Shown: piece after piece, positions 1 through 6,963 of the stretch | Numbering within the stretch: position 1 is the stretch's first letter | How the letters are laid out: each line of letters begins with the position of its first letter | Origin: an uncultured Gammaproteobacteria bacterium | GTDB taxonomy: Bacteria > Pseudomonadota > Gammaproteobacteria > Pseudomonadales > Ketobacteraceae | DNA length: 41,676 nucleotides | Assembly: GCA_913063495.1 (NCBI GenBank) | Contig: CAJXXT010000021.1 | Coordinates: forward strand, 1 to 41,676 | Direction: 5' to 3' | The notes under the pieces: model-generated | The model's database searches: none | What the model saw: only the letters and a program-made list of their open reading frames with translations | Told to the model about the DNA's origin: nothing | Program-made: the position numbers and the translations under genes

Positions 1-381
1 CATATCGTTCTTCGTGGCGGTAATAGCAAACCTAACTATGACTCTGTTAACGTTGCCATTGCAGAGCAAGCTCTGACGAAAGCTGGCGTTAATACCAACA
101 TCATGGTTGACTGCAGCCACGCAAACTCTAACAAAGACGCCGCGTTGCAACCGCTTGTTATGGAAAATGTACGCAATCAAATCTTAGAAGGCAACAAAAG
201 CATTATTGGACTTATGGTTGAAAGCAACATTAATTGGGGCAATCAAAAACTTAAGTCTAACCTTTCAGAAATGGAATATGGCGTATCGGTAACTGATGCT
301 TGTATCGATTGGGAAACCACTGAAAAGTCAGTAAGAGATATGCGCGAAAAGCTGAAAGATATACTGCCATCTCGCCGTTAA
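1..381 (+). CDS. aroF: 3-deoxy-7-phosphoheptulonate (DAHP) synthase, class I, C-terminal part
   Basis: This is the 3' end of a gene that enters from outside the window; frame 1 is open from base 1 to the TAA at 379-381. DAHP synthase condenses phosphoenolpyruvate and erythrose-4-phosphate, the first step of the shikimate pathway, in the cytoplasm. The visible 126 residues carry the class I signature LRGGNSKPNYD, the metal/substrate segment VDCSHANSNK and the terminal block MVESNINWGNQ followed by SEMEYGVSVTDACI. The last block resembles the E. coli tyrosine-sensitive isozyme AroF more than AroG or AroH. The isozyme assignment is from memory of those sequences; the N-terminal feedback-site residues lie outside the window, so the effector is unknown. 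A strong hairpin terminator follows. Confidence 0.93.
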   Translation, partial: HIVLRGGNSKPNYDSVNVAIAEQALTKAGVNTNIMVDCSHANSNKDAALQPLVMENVRNQILEGNKSIIGLMVESNINWGNQKLKSNLSEMEYGVSVTDACIDWETTEKSVRDMREKLKDILPSRR

Positions 382-407
382 TTATCTTTCTAGAAAAAAT
401 CAATATT

Positions 408-446
408 AAGGGCTGCGAGGTATAAACCTCCCAGCCCTTTGTTTTA
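408..446 (+). terminator. Rho-independent terminator after the DAHP synthase gene
   Basis: An 8-bp arm (408-415 with 432-439) and a 5-bp arm (417-421 with 426-430) are separated by a single mismatch and closed by an ATAA loop. The hairpin is followed by a T-rich stretch ending near 448. It lies between the DAHP synthase stop and the convergent DUF3570 gene and could serve both strands. Confidence 0.8.
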
Positions 447-473
447 TTTAGTCCAACCTTTAGTATCACTACG

Positions 474-1784
474 CTAAAAAGCCACCTTATAGTTTACTTG
501 CAGTATTAGCGCACCCATATCCGCAGCGGCGGAATCACCCTCTTGTTGATAAGATTCCACACGAAGTGAAACTTCCTTGTTTTCATCAAACACCCACCCA
601 AACTTAACACCAACCGTATTGCTCGACAGCGCCCCTAATCTATAATCTGCCGAAGCAAACTGGGGTAAATCATCTGTCGACAATAGACTGTCCACATAAA
701 AATCTGTCGCTTTCTGAGAGTAATTCCTAAAGTGTGGCTGTATATATACATCATCAATATTAAACCGGTATTTGACATCCCAGGTATCAGATTTAACACC
801 CCAGTCATCCCACATGTAACGGTAAGAAACATCTACCGTATTACCAAATAGATGATATTTAAGCGCCCCATAAATACTTTGTTTCGTTCGTTTTTCGGGG
901 CGATTCTCATAGAGGTAATCTTGGACATCACCCTGCTCATCCAGCAAAGAAATGATTTTATACGGATCCGTATGGTAACCGTTAGAAATGCTCATAGAGT
1001 AATTCAACTGCATAACTGCCTGTTTACTTAAAACTTGTGTAACACTAACCAACCCATCAACAATATTTTTATTTTCTGTACTTCCTGTTATCTGTTTATC
1101 GCTCATCGCAGTAAATGCCAGCGGGGTACCACCTCCAGGAGTAATCTCATCGCTTTCCATACCAAGGAACAAGCCAATTTGGGTGTTTTTTTGATTGAGG
1201 AAAATGCTAAACCCGCCGTTAACGCCGATCGAACTATAATCTGTTTCCCGTGAATAACTACCTCCAATAGATGTTGTGATATTACGATTGACATTAGAAT
1301 TAAGTGGCCAGGAATAATTCATACTCATTGATAACCTGCTATCTTCAAAATTCGGATCTAGCGGTACCTCACCAGGGGCAACGGTATATTCTGACGTTTT
1401 ACCCCCACCCTCCCCTTCATATTCATCATCGTCATAATCCTCGTCATTGTCGTCATCTTTATAAGCTGCCCCTGAGGCAGAGGAGACTGATGCGGCTCCC
1501 CCACTAGTTGAGGTAAATGTTTGCGGCTTTTCACTCACCGCAGCGCCATTTGGAGAGGCGCCACTTAGAGAATCATAAGCAATGGTGACATCGAGCTTCC
1601 GGCCCTCATCATCTACTTTATGAAGCTGTAACACCGGTTCCATGGCGGTGACACGATCAGTTTCGGAATAGTATCTATAGGCAGCCTCTATCTGCCACTC
1701 GGCTTCACTTGTACCGGACTGAACCCCTAGCAGCGAGCCTACCGCCCGACTCAAAAGCCAACGCTTATTCTTTTTTAATTGCAT
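474..1784 (-). CDS. DUF3570 family outer-membrane beta-barrel protein
   Basis: The 436-residue product is predicted to be exported. It has a basic start (MQLKKNKRW) and a short hydrophobic stretch ending near TSEA, followed by alternating polar/aromatic strands and a terminal Phe (NYKVAF), as in outer-membrane barrels. Recurrent blocks such as AAYRYYSE near the start, YSWPLNSNVNRN in the middle and a VSYRYMWDDWG strand fit DUF3570. An acidic linker around residues 110-130, dominated by Asp/Glu and ending in EGEGGG, could bind cations. The ATG at 1784 is preferred over an upstream in-frame TTG at 1790 because a GGAGGTGG Shine-Dalgarno precedes it. It overlaps the DUF4266 gene by 10 bases, so the two are probably translationally coupled. 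The biochemical role of DUF3570 is not established. Confidence 0.85.
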   Translation of the reverse strand: MQLKKNKRWLLSRAVGSLLGVQSGTSEAEWQIEAAYRYYSETDRVTAMEPVLQLHKVDDEGRKLDVTIAYDSLSGASPNGAAVSEKPQTFTSTSGGAASVSSASGAAYKDDDNDEDYDDDEYEGEGGGKTSEYTVAPGEVPLDPNFEDSRLSMSMNYSWPLNSNVNRNITTSIGGSYSRETDYSSIGVNGGFSIFLNQKNTQIGLFLGMESDEITPGGGTPLAFTAMSDKQITGSTENKNIVDGLVSVTQVLSKQAVMQLNYSMSISNGYHTDPYKIISLLDEQGDVQDYLYENRPEKRTKQSIYGALKYHLFGNTVDVSYRYMWDDWGVKSDTWDVKYRFNIDDVYIQPHFRNYSQKATDFYVDSLLSTDDLPQFASADYRLGALSSNTVGVKFGWVFDENKEVSLRVESYQQEGDSAAADMGALILQVNYKVAF

Positions 1785-2005
1785 CCGCAACCACCTCCAC
1801 CAAACCCCCGACCACCACTAGACGCCTCCTTACTAAAATAGATATGGTCGTCAAATCCTTCATCGAGCTCATTGCTTCCAAATGTCATCTCAGGTTTGGC
1901 TAACACCTGCTTTTGCCATGGCTTTACCTCTGGCAACAAACTACATCCCGGCAAAAACGAGACAAATAGCAAAAAAAACAAAAAAACGACTGTGAGCGAC
2001 TTCAT
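1775..2005 (-). CDS. DUF4266 small lipoprotein with Gly/Cys-rich C-terminus
   Basis: The 76-residue protein starts MKSLTVVFLFFLL and has a lipobox ending in PGC (Cys about 22), so it should be exported and lipid-anchored. The mature part is short: LLPEVKPWQKQVLAKPEM, then a charged LDEGFDDHIYFSKEAS segment and the tail GGRGFGGGGCGCN with two cysteines. This matches DUF4266, a family I know to occur beside DUF3570, often with an ApbE-type flavin transferase and a thioredoxin-like protein; neither partner is present here. The start is uncertain. ATG 2005 begins the signal peptide but has a poorly spaced Shine-Dalgarno (GAAGG one base away). An in-frame ATG at 2113 has a well-placed AGAGGT and would add 36 residues containing three RLNV(T/S) repeats. 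Function unknown. Confidence 0.8.
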   Translation of the reverse strand: MKSLTVVFLFFLLFVSFLPGCSLLPEVKPWQKQVLAKPEMTFGSNELDEGFDDHIYFSKEASSGGRGFGGGGCGCN

Positions 2006-2019
2006 ACCTTCATACCAAC

Positions 2020-2064
2020 TCACATTCAATCTAGTCACATTCAATCTAGTCACATTTAATCTAC
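2020..2064. repeat. Three tandem 15-bp direct repeats upstream of the DUF4266 gene
   Basis: Units at 2020-2034, 2035-2049 and 2050-2064 read TCACATTCAATCTAG twice exactly and once with two changes. On the minus strand they lie 15-59 bases upstream of the DUF4266 ATG at 2005 and are in frame with it, encoding RLNVT, RLNVT and RLNVS. Unit length keeps the frame if the copy number changes. Confidence 0.9.
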
Positions 2065-2328
2065 TCACCGCAATTCTAACCACGGATACCAACTTCTCAA
2101 CTATGCCAATCATACAAACACCTCTAACGATTAACTTACAAGGCCATTGCAAACTATGCTGTCTAACGATTTGGCCTAACTGCTTGGTCTAATAAGCAGC
2201 GTAATTTTGTTTTCTTATGGGAACCTTAAAATTAGAAATACTCTATAAGAAATAACAAATCAGCTTCATCGCTTGTTTGTGATAGTCTAAAATCAACCTA
2301 AAACAGGCATTCAAAACACGGGCAAGCA
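2065..2328. promoter_or_regulatory. Divergent intergenic region between DUF4266/DUF3570 and the two-component genes
   Basis: Together with the repeat array, this separates the DUF4266 ATG at 2005 from the response-regulator ATG at 2329 (323 bases). It must hold both divergent promoters. I see AT-rich sequence with a direct repeat, TTAGAAATA at 2232-2240 and TAAGAAATA at 2246-2254. Spacing is 14 bases start to start, longer than the usual 10-11 of OmpR-family boxes. No confident -35/-10 pair, riboswitch or RNA gene is visible. Confidence 0.4.
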
Positions 2329-2988
2329 ATGAGAATACTGCTAGTAGAAGATGATGAGTTATTGGGGGGTGGGATCTGCAAAGCCCTTCAACGCGAGGCC
2401 TACACCGTGGAATGGCTCACCGATGGCAAGTTAGCCCTTAGCGCTGCGCTTAACGAAGAGTTCGATTTAGTCATATTAGATCTTGGCCTCCCCTCAATGG
2501 ATGGCGTTGAGGTGTTAACCGCGTTGCGCCGAGAGAAATGCGCCGTGCCAACGTTGGTTCTCACTGCCAGAGACACCGTTCAGGATAAAGTTACCGGGCT
2601 TGATGCTGGGGCAGATGACTACCTTGTTAAGCCCTTTGAGTTAATAGAGTTAAAAGCGAGAATACGCGCCCTCTGCCGCCGTTCATTAGGACAAAACACC
2701 AGTTGTATCGAACAAGGGCGAATCAGGCTAGACACCTCATCCATGGAAGTTTGGCTTGATGGCACCGTAGTTGAGTTAAGTCGACGTGAGTACGCCCTTA
2801 TATTAGAGTTTGTTAACCACCCGGGCCGTATACTCACTCGCCAGCATCTTGAAGACATCATCTACGGGTGGGAAGGTGATATTTCAAGTAACGCCATCGA
2901 AGTACATATTCACAACCTTCGAAAAAAATTGGATTCTCGTTTAATTGCAACCGTTCGCGGAATTGGTTATCGCCTAAATGAAAGCTAA
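2329..2988 (+). CDS. OmpR/QseB-family response regulator
   Basis: The 219-residue protein has a receiver domain (residues 1-115) followed by a winged-helix DNA-binding domain (about 125-218). Receiver residues are all in place: acidic pair E7/D8/D9, phospho-acceptor D51 in LVILDLGLP, T79 in LVLTA and K101 in YLVKPFE. The output domain shows the SRREYALILEF and VRGIGYRL signatures. It should be a phosphorylation-controlled transcription factor. The stop overlaps the start of the kinase gene by 11 bases, so the pair is one operon. The pair is divergent from the DUF4266/DUF3570 genes, which makes those a plausible target, though nothing in the sequence proves it. The closest named relatives are QseB/PmrA/TctD types; I do not assign one. 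Confidence 0.93.
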   Translation: MRILLVEDDELLGGGICKALQREAYTVEWLTDGKLALSAALNEEFDLVILDLGLPSMDGVEVLTALRREKCAVPTLVLTARDTVQDKVTGLDAGADDYLVKPFELIELKARIRALCRRSLGQNTSCIEQGRIRLDTSSMEVWLDGTVVELSRREYALILEFVNHPGRILTRQHLEDIIYGWEGDISSNAIEVHIHNLRKKLDSRLIATVRGIGYRLNES

Positions 2989-4402
2989 ATACTCACTAAC
3001 CTCACGTATAACTCAACGACTTCTCGTTTCCTTGTCGTTGCTTATGCTCTGCTCTTCCATACTCGTCTATTTAGATGCACGTGAAGAGGTAGACGAGTTA
3101 TTTGATGCCAGTTTAGTGCAAACAGCACGGGTACTTAATGGTTTGCTAACACTTGAGGCGATTCAAGAAAACAAACAACGTTTATTAAGTGCGCTCGCTA
3201 AAAAAGATACCAACTTAAGTGACTTTACGGAAGCCGCCACGCCGTTAGGCCACAAATATGAGAAAAAACTTTTTTTCCAAATTTGGAGCGTTGATAAAGA
3301 GTTACTCCTTAAATCTACAAGCATACACACAACGCCACCTATCATATTCGAACAAGGATTTCGAGATGAAGTTGTTGATGGAAAGCAATGGAGAACCTTC
3401 ACTTTATATTCAGAAAAAGACCCTTTTTGGATGGTCGTTGGCGAGCGGGACGACATTAGAACAGAACTTGTCCATAACATATCAAGGGATCACGTTCTTC
3501 CCTTGTTGATATTTATCCCAGTCTTTGCATTAACGGTATGGTTGTTGATCCGTAGCGGCTTCAGGCCACTACACCAGCTTGTATCGCATGTTAAAAAGCA
3601 GGAATATAACTCCTTGGAAACTTCCAAAATTCCCAATACACCGTCTGAAATCATCGCGCTAAAGAATGCTCTCAATGAATTATTCTCTCGACTCAGCATG
3701 TCTTATCAACGAGAAAATCGTTTTGCAAGCGACGCCGCCCATGAGTTCAAAAATCCATTAGCGGCTCTCTTAATACATGTGGACGATTTACTTGAAACGT
3801 CCGACAATCAAGAGCATACCGCCTCACTAGTAAGTATTAAAAAAGCCGCGCACCAGTTATCGCATTTAGTAAACCAATTGCTTGCCTTAAGTCGTGCGGA
3901 AGCCTCAATGGAACCAAAAACAGCGGTTGATTTACGACGAATTTGTTACGAATGTTACGACCAATTCGCTTCAACGGCAAAACATAAAAAACAGAAATTA
4001 TCATTAGATATTGATGAACCTGACACTGAAAAAAACAAGGCTCAAGAGAAAAAGTACGTTATCCAGGCTGATGAAAATCTACTTATTCGGTCAATATCCA
4101 ATTTACTAGATAACGCCATACGATACACACCTTCAGAAGGGGAAATTCGCTTACGTTGTTTTATCGAAAATGCACACCCCTGTATAGCGATAGAAGATTC
4201 TGGCCCAGGGATACCTGATTCTTTGTGTGATAAAGTATTTGACCGTTTCTTTAGAATCAATGGATCCGGCCAGCCTGGCAGCGGCCTGGGATTATCCATT
4301 GTACAACAGGGTGCAAAGTATCACGATGCTGAATTATTACTGAGTCGATCCAACCTTGGTGGACTAACAGCAAGTTTTGTTTTCGAAGTACCAGATAAAT
4401 AA
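2978..4402 (+). CDS. QseC-type sensor histidine kinase
   Basis: The 474-residue inner-membrane kinase has two transmembrane segments (about 16-32 and 172-192) flanking a periplasmic sensor of about 140 residues of the 2CSK_N kind. A HisKA domain follows with phospho-acceptor H255 in AAHEFKNPLAALL. The catalytic ATPase domain has the N box SNLLDNAIRYTP (about 374-385), G1 DSGPGIP (407-413) and G2 GSGLGLS (434-440). All residues for autophosphorylation are present. It should phosphorylate the regulator encoded just upstream. The signal is unknown; the sensor region has no metal-binding cluster of the kind seen in PmrB. The ATG at 2978 lies inside the regulator's last codons, typical of coupled two-component genes. 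Confidence 0.93.
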   Translation: MKAKYSLTSRITQRLLVSLSLLMLCSSILVYLDAREEVDELFDASLVQTARVLNGLLTLEAIQENKQRLLSALAKKDTNLSDFTEAATPLGHKYEKKLFFQIWSVDKELLLKSTSIHTTPPIIFEQGFRDEVVDGKQWRTFTLYSEKDPFWMVVGERDDIRTELVHNISRDHVLPLLIFIPVFALTVWLLIRSGFRPLHQLVSHVKKQEYNSLETSKIPNTPSEIIALKNALNELFSRLSMSYQRENRFASDAAHEFKNPLAALLIHVDDLLETSDNQEHTASLVSIKKAAHQLSHLVNQLLALSRAEASMEPKTAVDLRRICYECYDQFASTAKHKKQKLSLDIDEPDTEKNKAQEKKYVIQADENLLIRSISNLLDNAIRYTPSEGEIRLRCFIENAHPCIAIEDSGPGIPDSLCDKVFDRFFRINGSGQPGSGLGLSIVQQGAKYHDAELLLSRSNLGGLTASFVFEVPDK

Positions 4403-4426
4403 CACCTGTTACCAAACAACAAGCAA

Positions 4427-4457
4427 CCCGAATAAACGAGAACGTTTGGGCTTTTCT
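4427..4457 (+). terminator. Probable terminator after the sensor kinase gene
   Basis: AAACG (4434-4438) pairs with CGTTT (4443-4447) around an AGAA loop. The stem continues as CCC (4427-4429) with GGG (4448-4450) after a four-base bulge, and is followed by CTTTTCTT. The bulge makes it weaker than the other terminators in the window. It lies between convergent genes. Confidence 0.5.
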
Positions 4458-4494
4458 TAATTCAAACTAACAAGCCCTTCGTCATGAACAATAT

Positions 4495-5349
4495 TTAGTT
4501 TTTTGGATATTCTTTAGCAAAAAGGTCTTCGATAAAATCTCTAACACAACGAATCCTAGCGGTCGTTCGTAATTCAACATGATATACGACCCAGATATCA
4601 CTCAGATACTCAGGCTTTGATAACCTCACTAAGTCCAGCTCCTTATCCGCCAAGAAACATGGCAACAGCCCGACCCCAACCCCGTTTACTGCACAAGCAA
4701 TTTGTACTGGAACCTTGTCAAAACATCCAAAAACAGGCAAATGAGGAAAAGGGCTTTTCTTAACCCATTGAGGGTTTTTATTCCAACCAATCCATTCTGC
4801 CGTAGAATTTTCTGTCTCTGGTCGATGCTCTTGCCGATAAGACTCTGTGCAGTAGGCCGCCATCATCATTTCCCCAAGCTTTCGTCCCACTAAATCTTCA
4901 GGAGGTTTCTTTGTTAAACTAATGGCGATGTCGGCTTCGCGCGCGTTAAGATCATTGGGGTGATACGTTTCATCCACCTGCAAGTCAATGCCAGGGTGTT
5001 GCTTATGAAATGACGCCAAATGAGGCACTAAAAAGGGAATTCCAAATACATCAGGCATGGTGACACGCACCTTACCTTTCAAAATCAGATCACGACCAAG
5101 AATCAAGCGACTCACGCCGTCTATTTTGCCCTTCACCACCCCCATTTCGGCAAAAACATCTTCCCCTGCTTGGGTTAAGTGATACCCACTAGGCAAACGC
5201 TCAAAAAGCCTAACTTCTAGCTGTACCTCTAGGTTATCAATACGCCGAAGCACCGTTGAATGGCTTATATTAAGCGCTTTAGCGGCTTGCCTAATTGATC
5301 CCTGCTTTGCAACTTTTAAGAAAATCCTAAAATCGTCCCAGTTTTCCAT
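4495..5349 (-). CDS. LysR-family transcriptional regulator
   Basis: The 284-residue protein begins with a winged helix-turn-helix of LysR type (residues 3-62: DDFRIFLKVAKQGSIRQAAK, then NISHSTVLRRIDNLE). A periplasmic-binding-like effector domain of type LysR_substrate occupies about 88-280. The segment RLFERLPSGYHLTQAGE is the usual wing/linker. It is divergently transcribed from the SRPBCC lipoprotein gene with 132 bases between starts, the classical LysR arrangement in which the regulator controls the divergent gene and itself. The effector is unknown. The second helix sequence HSTVLRRI resembles regulators of the CrgA/YhjC kind, but that is not enough to name it. Confidence 0.9.
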   Translation of the reverse strand: MENWDDFRIFLKVAKQGSIRQAAKALNISHSTVLRRIDNLEVQLEVRLFERLPSGYHLTQAGEDVFAEMGVVKGKIDGVSRLILGRDLILKGKVRVTMPDVFGIPFLVPHLASFHKQHPGIDLQVDETYHPNDLNAREADIAISLTKKPPEDLVGRKLGEMMMAAYCTESYRQEHRPETENSTAEWIGWNKNPQWVKKSPFPHLPVFGCFDKVPVQIACAVNGVGVGLLPCFLADKELDLVRLSKPEYLSDIWVVYHVELRTTARIRCVRDFIEDLFAKEYPKN

Positions 5350-5406
5350 GGTCTATATTTGAACCACCCATAAGCAAATTTATAGATACACTAGCAAATA
5401 AAGACC

Positions 5407-5424
5407 GATTAAACTAGTTTCGTC
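5407..5424. promoter_or_regulatory. Candidate LysR-type operator between divergent genes
   Basis: A perfect 10-bp palindrome AAACTAGTTT (5411-5420) has outer GA/TC matches at 5407-5408 and 5423-5424. It sits roughly midway between the LysR start (5349) and the lipoprotein start (5482). Position and symmetry fit a LysR-regulator site; binding is inferred only. Confidence 0.35.
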
Positions 5425-5481
5425 TAATCACAATTACGTGAAAAACAGCGACTAAACTAACCTATTGTTGGAAACATCTAC

Positions 5482-6081
5482 ATGAATAAAAGCATCACTC
5501 ACATACAACAACTATTTTGCAGTGTTTTTCTACTCGCAAGTATCAGCGCTTGTACCAACGCTGACACAAGGATGAACTCAGAAATGAGTTCGCACGTTAA
5601 AACCAACCATGTTACAGCCTCCGATAGCACCACGCCAGGCATGACAAAGCTCTATTACGAGGTTGAGGTTAATACGTCCAAGCAAAAAGCTTGGGATATC
5701 GTCTCCGATTTTAACAACCTAAGTTGGACTTCAACCGTGTTAGCAACACATTACACCAATGACAAACGTCAAGAGCCAGGGATGACACGTCACTGTGATT
5801 TACTTGATAACGGATATATTGTTGAGCGCATAACCGAATGGAATCAAGGAAGCGGTTACACTTACGTAATTGACGATGCCAGCGACCCCATTGACCCCGC
5901 TTCCTATGTTATTTGGGAGGTGCGTGAAAACGGTGATTCTGCAATTGTCAGTTTCGAAGTACATTATGATCTTAAATATGGACTTATTGGCGACCTTATT
6001 AACACCATTGCAGCAAAGAAAAAATTCTCTAATCAAATTGCATTCTTTATGAATGAATTAAAAAATCACGCCGAGATTTAA
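5482..6081 (+). CDS. SRPBCC-fold lipoprotein (polyketide cyclase/START-like)
   Basis: The 199-residue protein has a lipoprotein signal with lipobox SISAC and Cys24 as the lipidation site. After a Thr/Ser-rich spacer, residues about 55-195 look like an SRPBCC (polyketide_cyc2) domain. It opens with LYYEVEVNTSKQKAWDIVSD and FNNLSWTS, then has a charged strand VERITEWNQGSGYTY and a C-terminal long helix. This fold makes a deep hydrophobic pocket that binds lipids or aromatic ligands; most characterised relatives are cytosolic, so an exported, membrane-anchored one is less usual. It is divergent from a LysR gene that may control it, and an inverted repeat follows the stop. The substrate is unknown and no catalytic residue can be assigned. 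Confidence 0.75.
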   Translation: MNKSITHIQQLFCSVFLLASISACTNADTRMNSEMSSHVKTNHVTASDSTTPGMTKLYYEVEVNTSKQKAWDIVSDFNNLSWTSTVLATHYTNDKRQEPGMTRHCDLLDNGYIVERITEWNQGSGYTYVIDDASDPIDPASYVIWEVRENGDSAIVSFEVHYDLKYGLIGDLINTIAAKKKFSNQIAFFMNELKNHAEI

Positions 6082-6090
6082 TTTCCGAAA

Positions 6091-6132
6091 CACCCAAAAG
6101 GCTACAGGCTTAAATTCGCGGCCTTTTGGGTG
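6091..6132 (+). terminator. Hairpin after the SRPBCC lipoprotein gene
   Basis: A perfect 12-bp inverted repeat, CACCCAAAAGGC (6091-6102) with GCCTTTTGGGTG (6121-6132), encloses an 18-base loop nine bases after the stop codon. The T tract that follows is weak, so it may act as a terminator or as a 3'-end stabiliser. Confidence 0.6.
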
Positions 6133-6206
6133 CTATCTGCTTTAATTCAGATCCTGTATTATTAAACCTTTAAGTGATTATCTAAAAATATAAGCGGGCA
6201 GTTTCA

Positions 6207-6887
6207 ATGTGGTTGAATGATGAGCAAGTAGCCGATTCTGCGATATGCATATATCGAAAGTCTTTATTGCGCTCTTGTCCCAATTATATCGTAATTGATA
6301 ACTTATTTGATGAAGTCAAACTCGATGACGTAATGGGGATTTTGCAGCAACCGCATTACTGGCAAACGCAAAAACACACGTATTCTGCATTATATGTCGA
6401 TAACGCACAGTGGCAAAAAACCAGCGACGATCAACGTTTTGTACAGCGAGATGTTTGGCGACGTAAAGCGGCCAGTTCTAATATAGCCCAAGATTTTTTA
6501 TCCTTTTTGCGCGGGGATGAGTTTATGTCGGTGTTATCACGTATTTTTGATGTGTCATTGACTGATATGAATGTGGCTGAACCTGAAATTAATACGAATT
6601 ATTTCCGTTTAAGCGCTACCGACTTTGTTGAGCAACATGCTGATGACTCTCCCGGTCGGGAGGTGTGCATGCTGTTGTATTTAAATAAAGAGTGGAACAA
6701 CAATGCAGGTGGTGAGCTGGTTTTTATAGGTAAGGATAATAAACCTATTCGTATTGCGCCTGTATATAATCGCTGTGTTTTGTTTGATCCTTCCTCAAAG
6801 GGCTCTGAACACTGGGTGGAAACATTGAACTCTGAAGATACACATGAATATCGCTACAACATAACCAGCTGGTATTGGTCTGAATAA
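6207..6887 (+). CDS. 2-oxoglutarate/Fe(II)-dependent oxygenase
   Basis: The 226-residue cytosolic protein has a double-stranded beta-helix oxygenase domain in its C-terminal half. The metal triad is visible as H144-x-D146 (EQHADDS) and H202 (SEHWVETL), with R216 (EYRYNITSWYW) placed to bind 2-oxoglutarate. The strand MLLYLNKEWNNNAGGEL is characteristic of the prolyl-4-hydroxylase-like 2OG-FeII_Oxy_3 group. Members hydroxylate protein side chains or small molecules; the substrate cannot be told from sequence. The N-terminal 60 residues (YIVIDNLFDE) look like the usual oxygenase lead-in. The gene stands alone: hairpin upstream, convergent acyl-CoA dehydrogenase downstream, so context does not help. 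Confidence 0.82.
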   Translation: MWLNDEQVADSAICIYRKSLLRSCPNYIVIDNLFDEVKLDDVMGILQQPHYWQTQKHTYSALYVDNAQWQKTSDDQRFVQRDVWRRKAASSNIAQDFLSFLRGDEFMSVLSRIFDVSLTDMNVAEPEINTNYFRLSATDFVEQHADDSPGREVCMLLYLNKEWNNNAGGELVFIGKDNKPIRIAPVYNRCVLFDPSSKGSEHWVETLNSEDTHEYRYNITSWYWSE

Positions 6888-6963
6888 TACAAACACTTAT
6901 GATAGATAGTGAAAGGGTTGGTAGTGAACAAGACTCACCTATCCCTACCCTACCCCTTCCCTT

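Noticed and set aside
726..745. LexA-box-like CTGTATATATACATC
   Set aside because: It lacks the final CAG half-site and lies inside the DUF3570 coding sequence.
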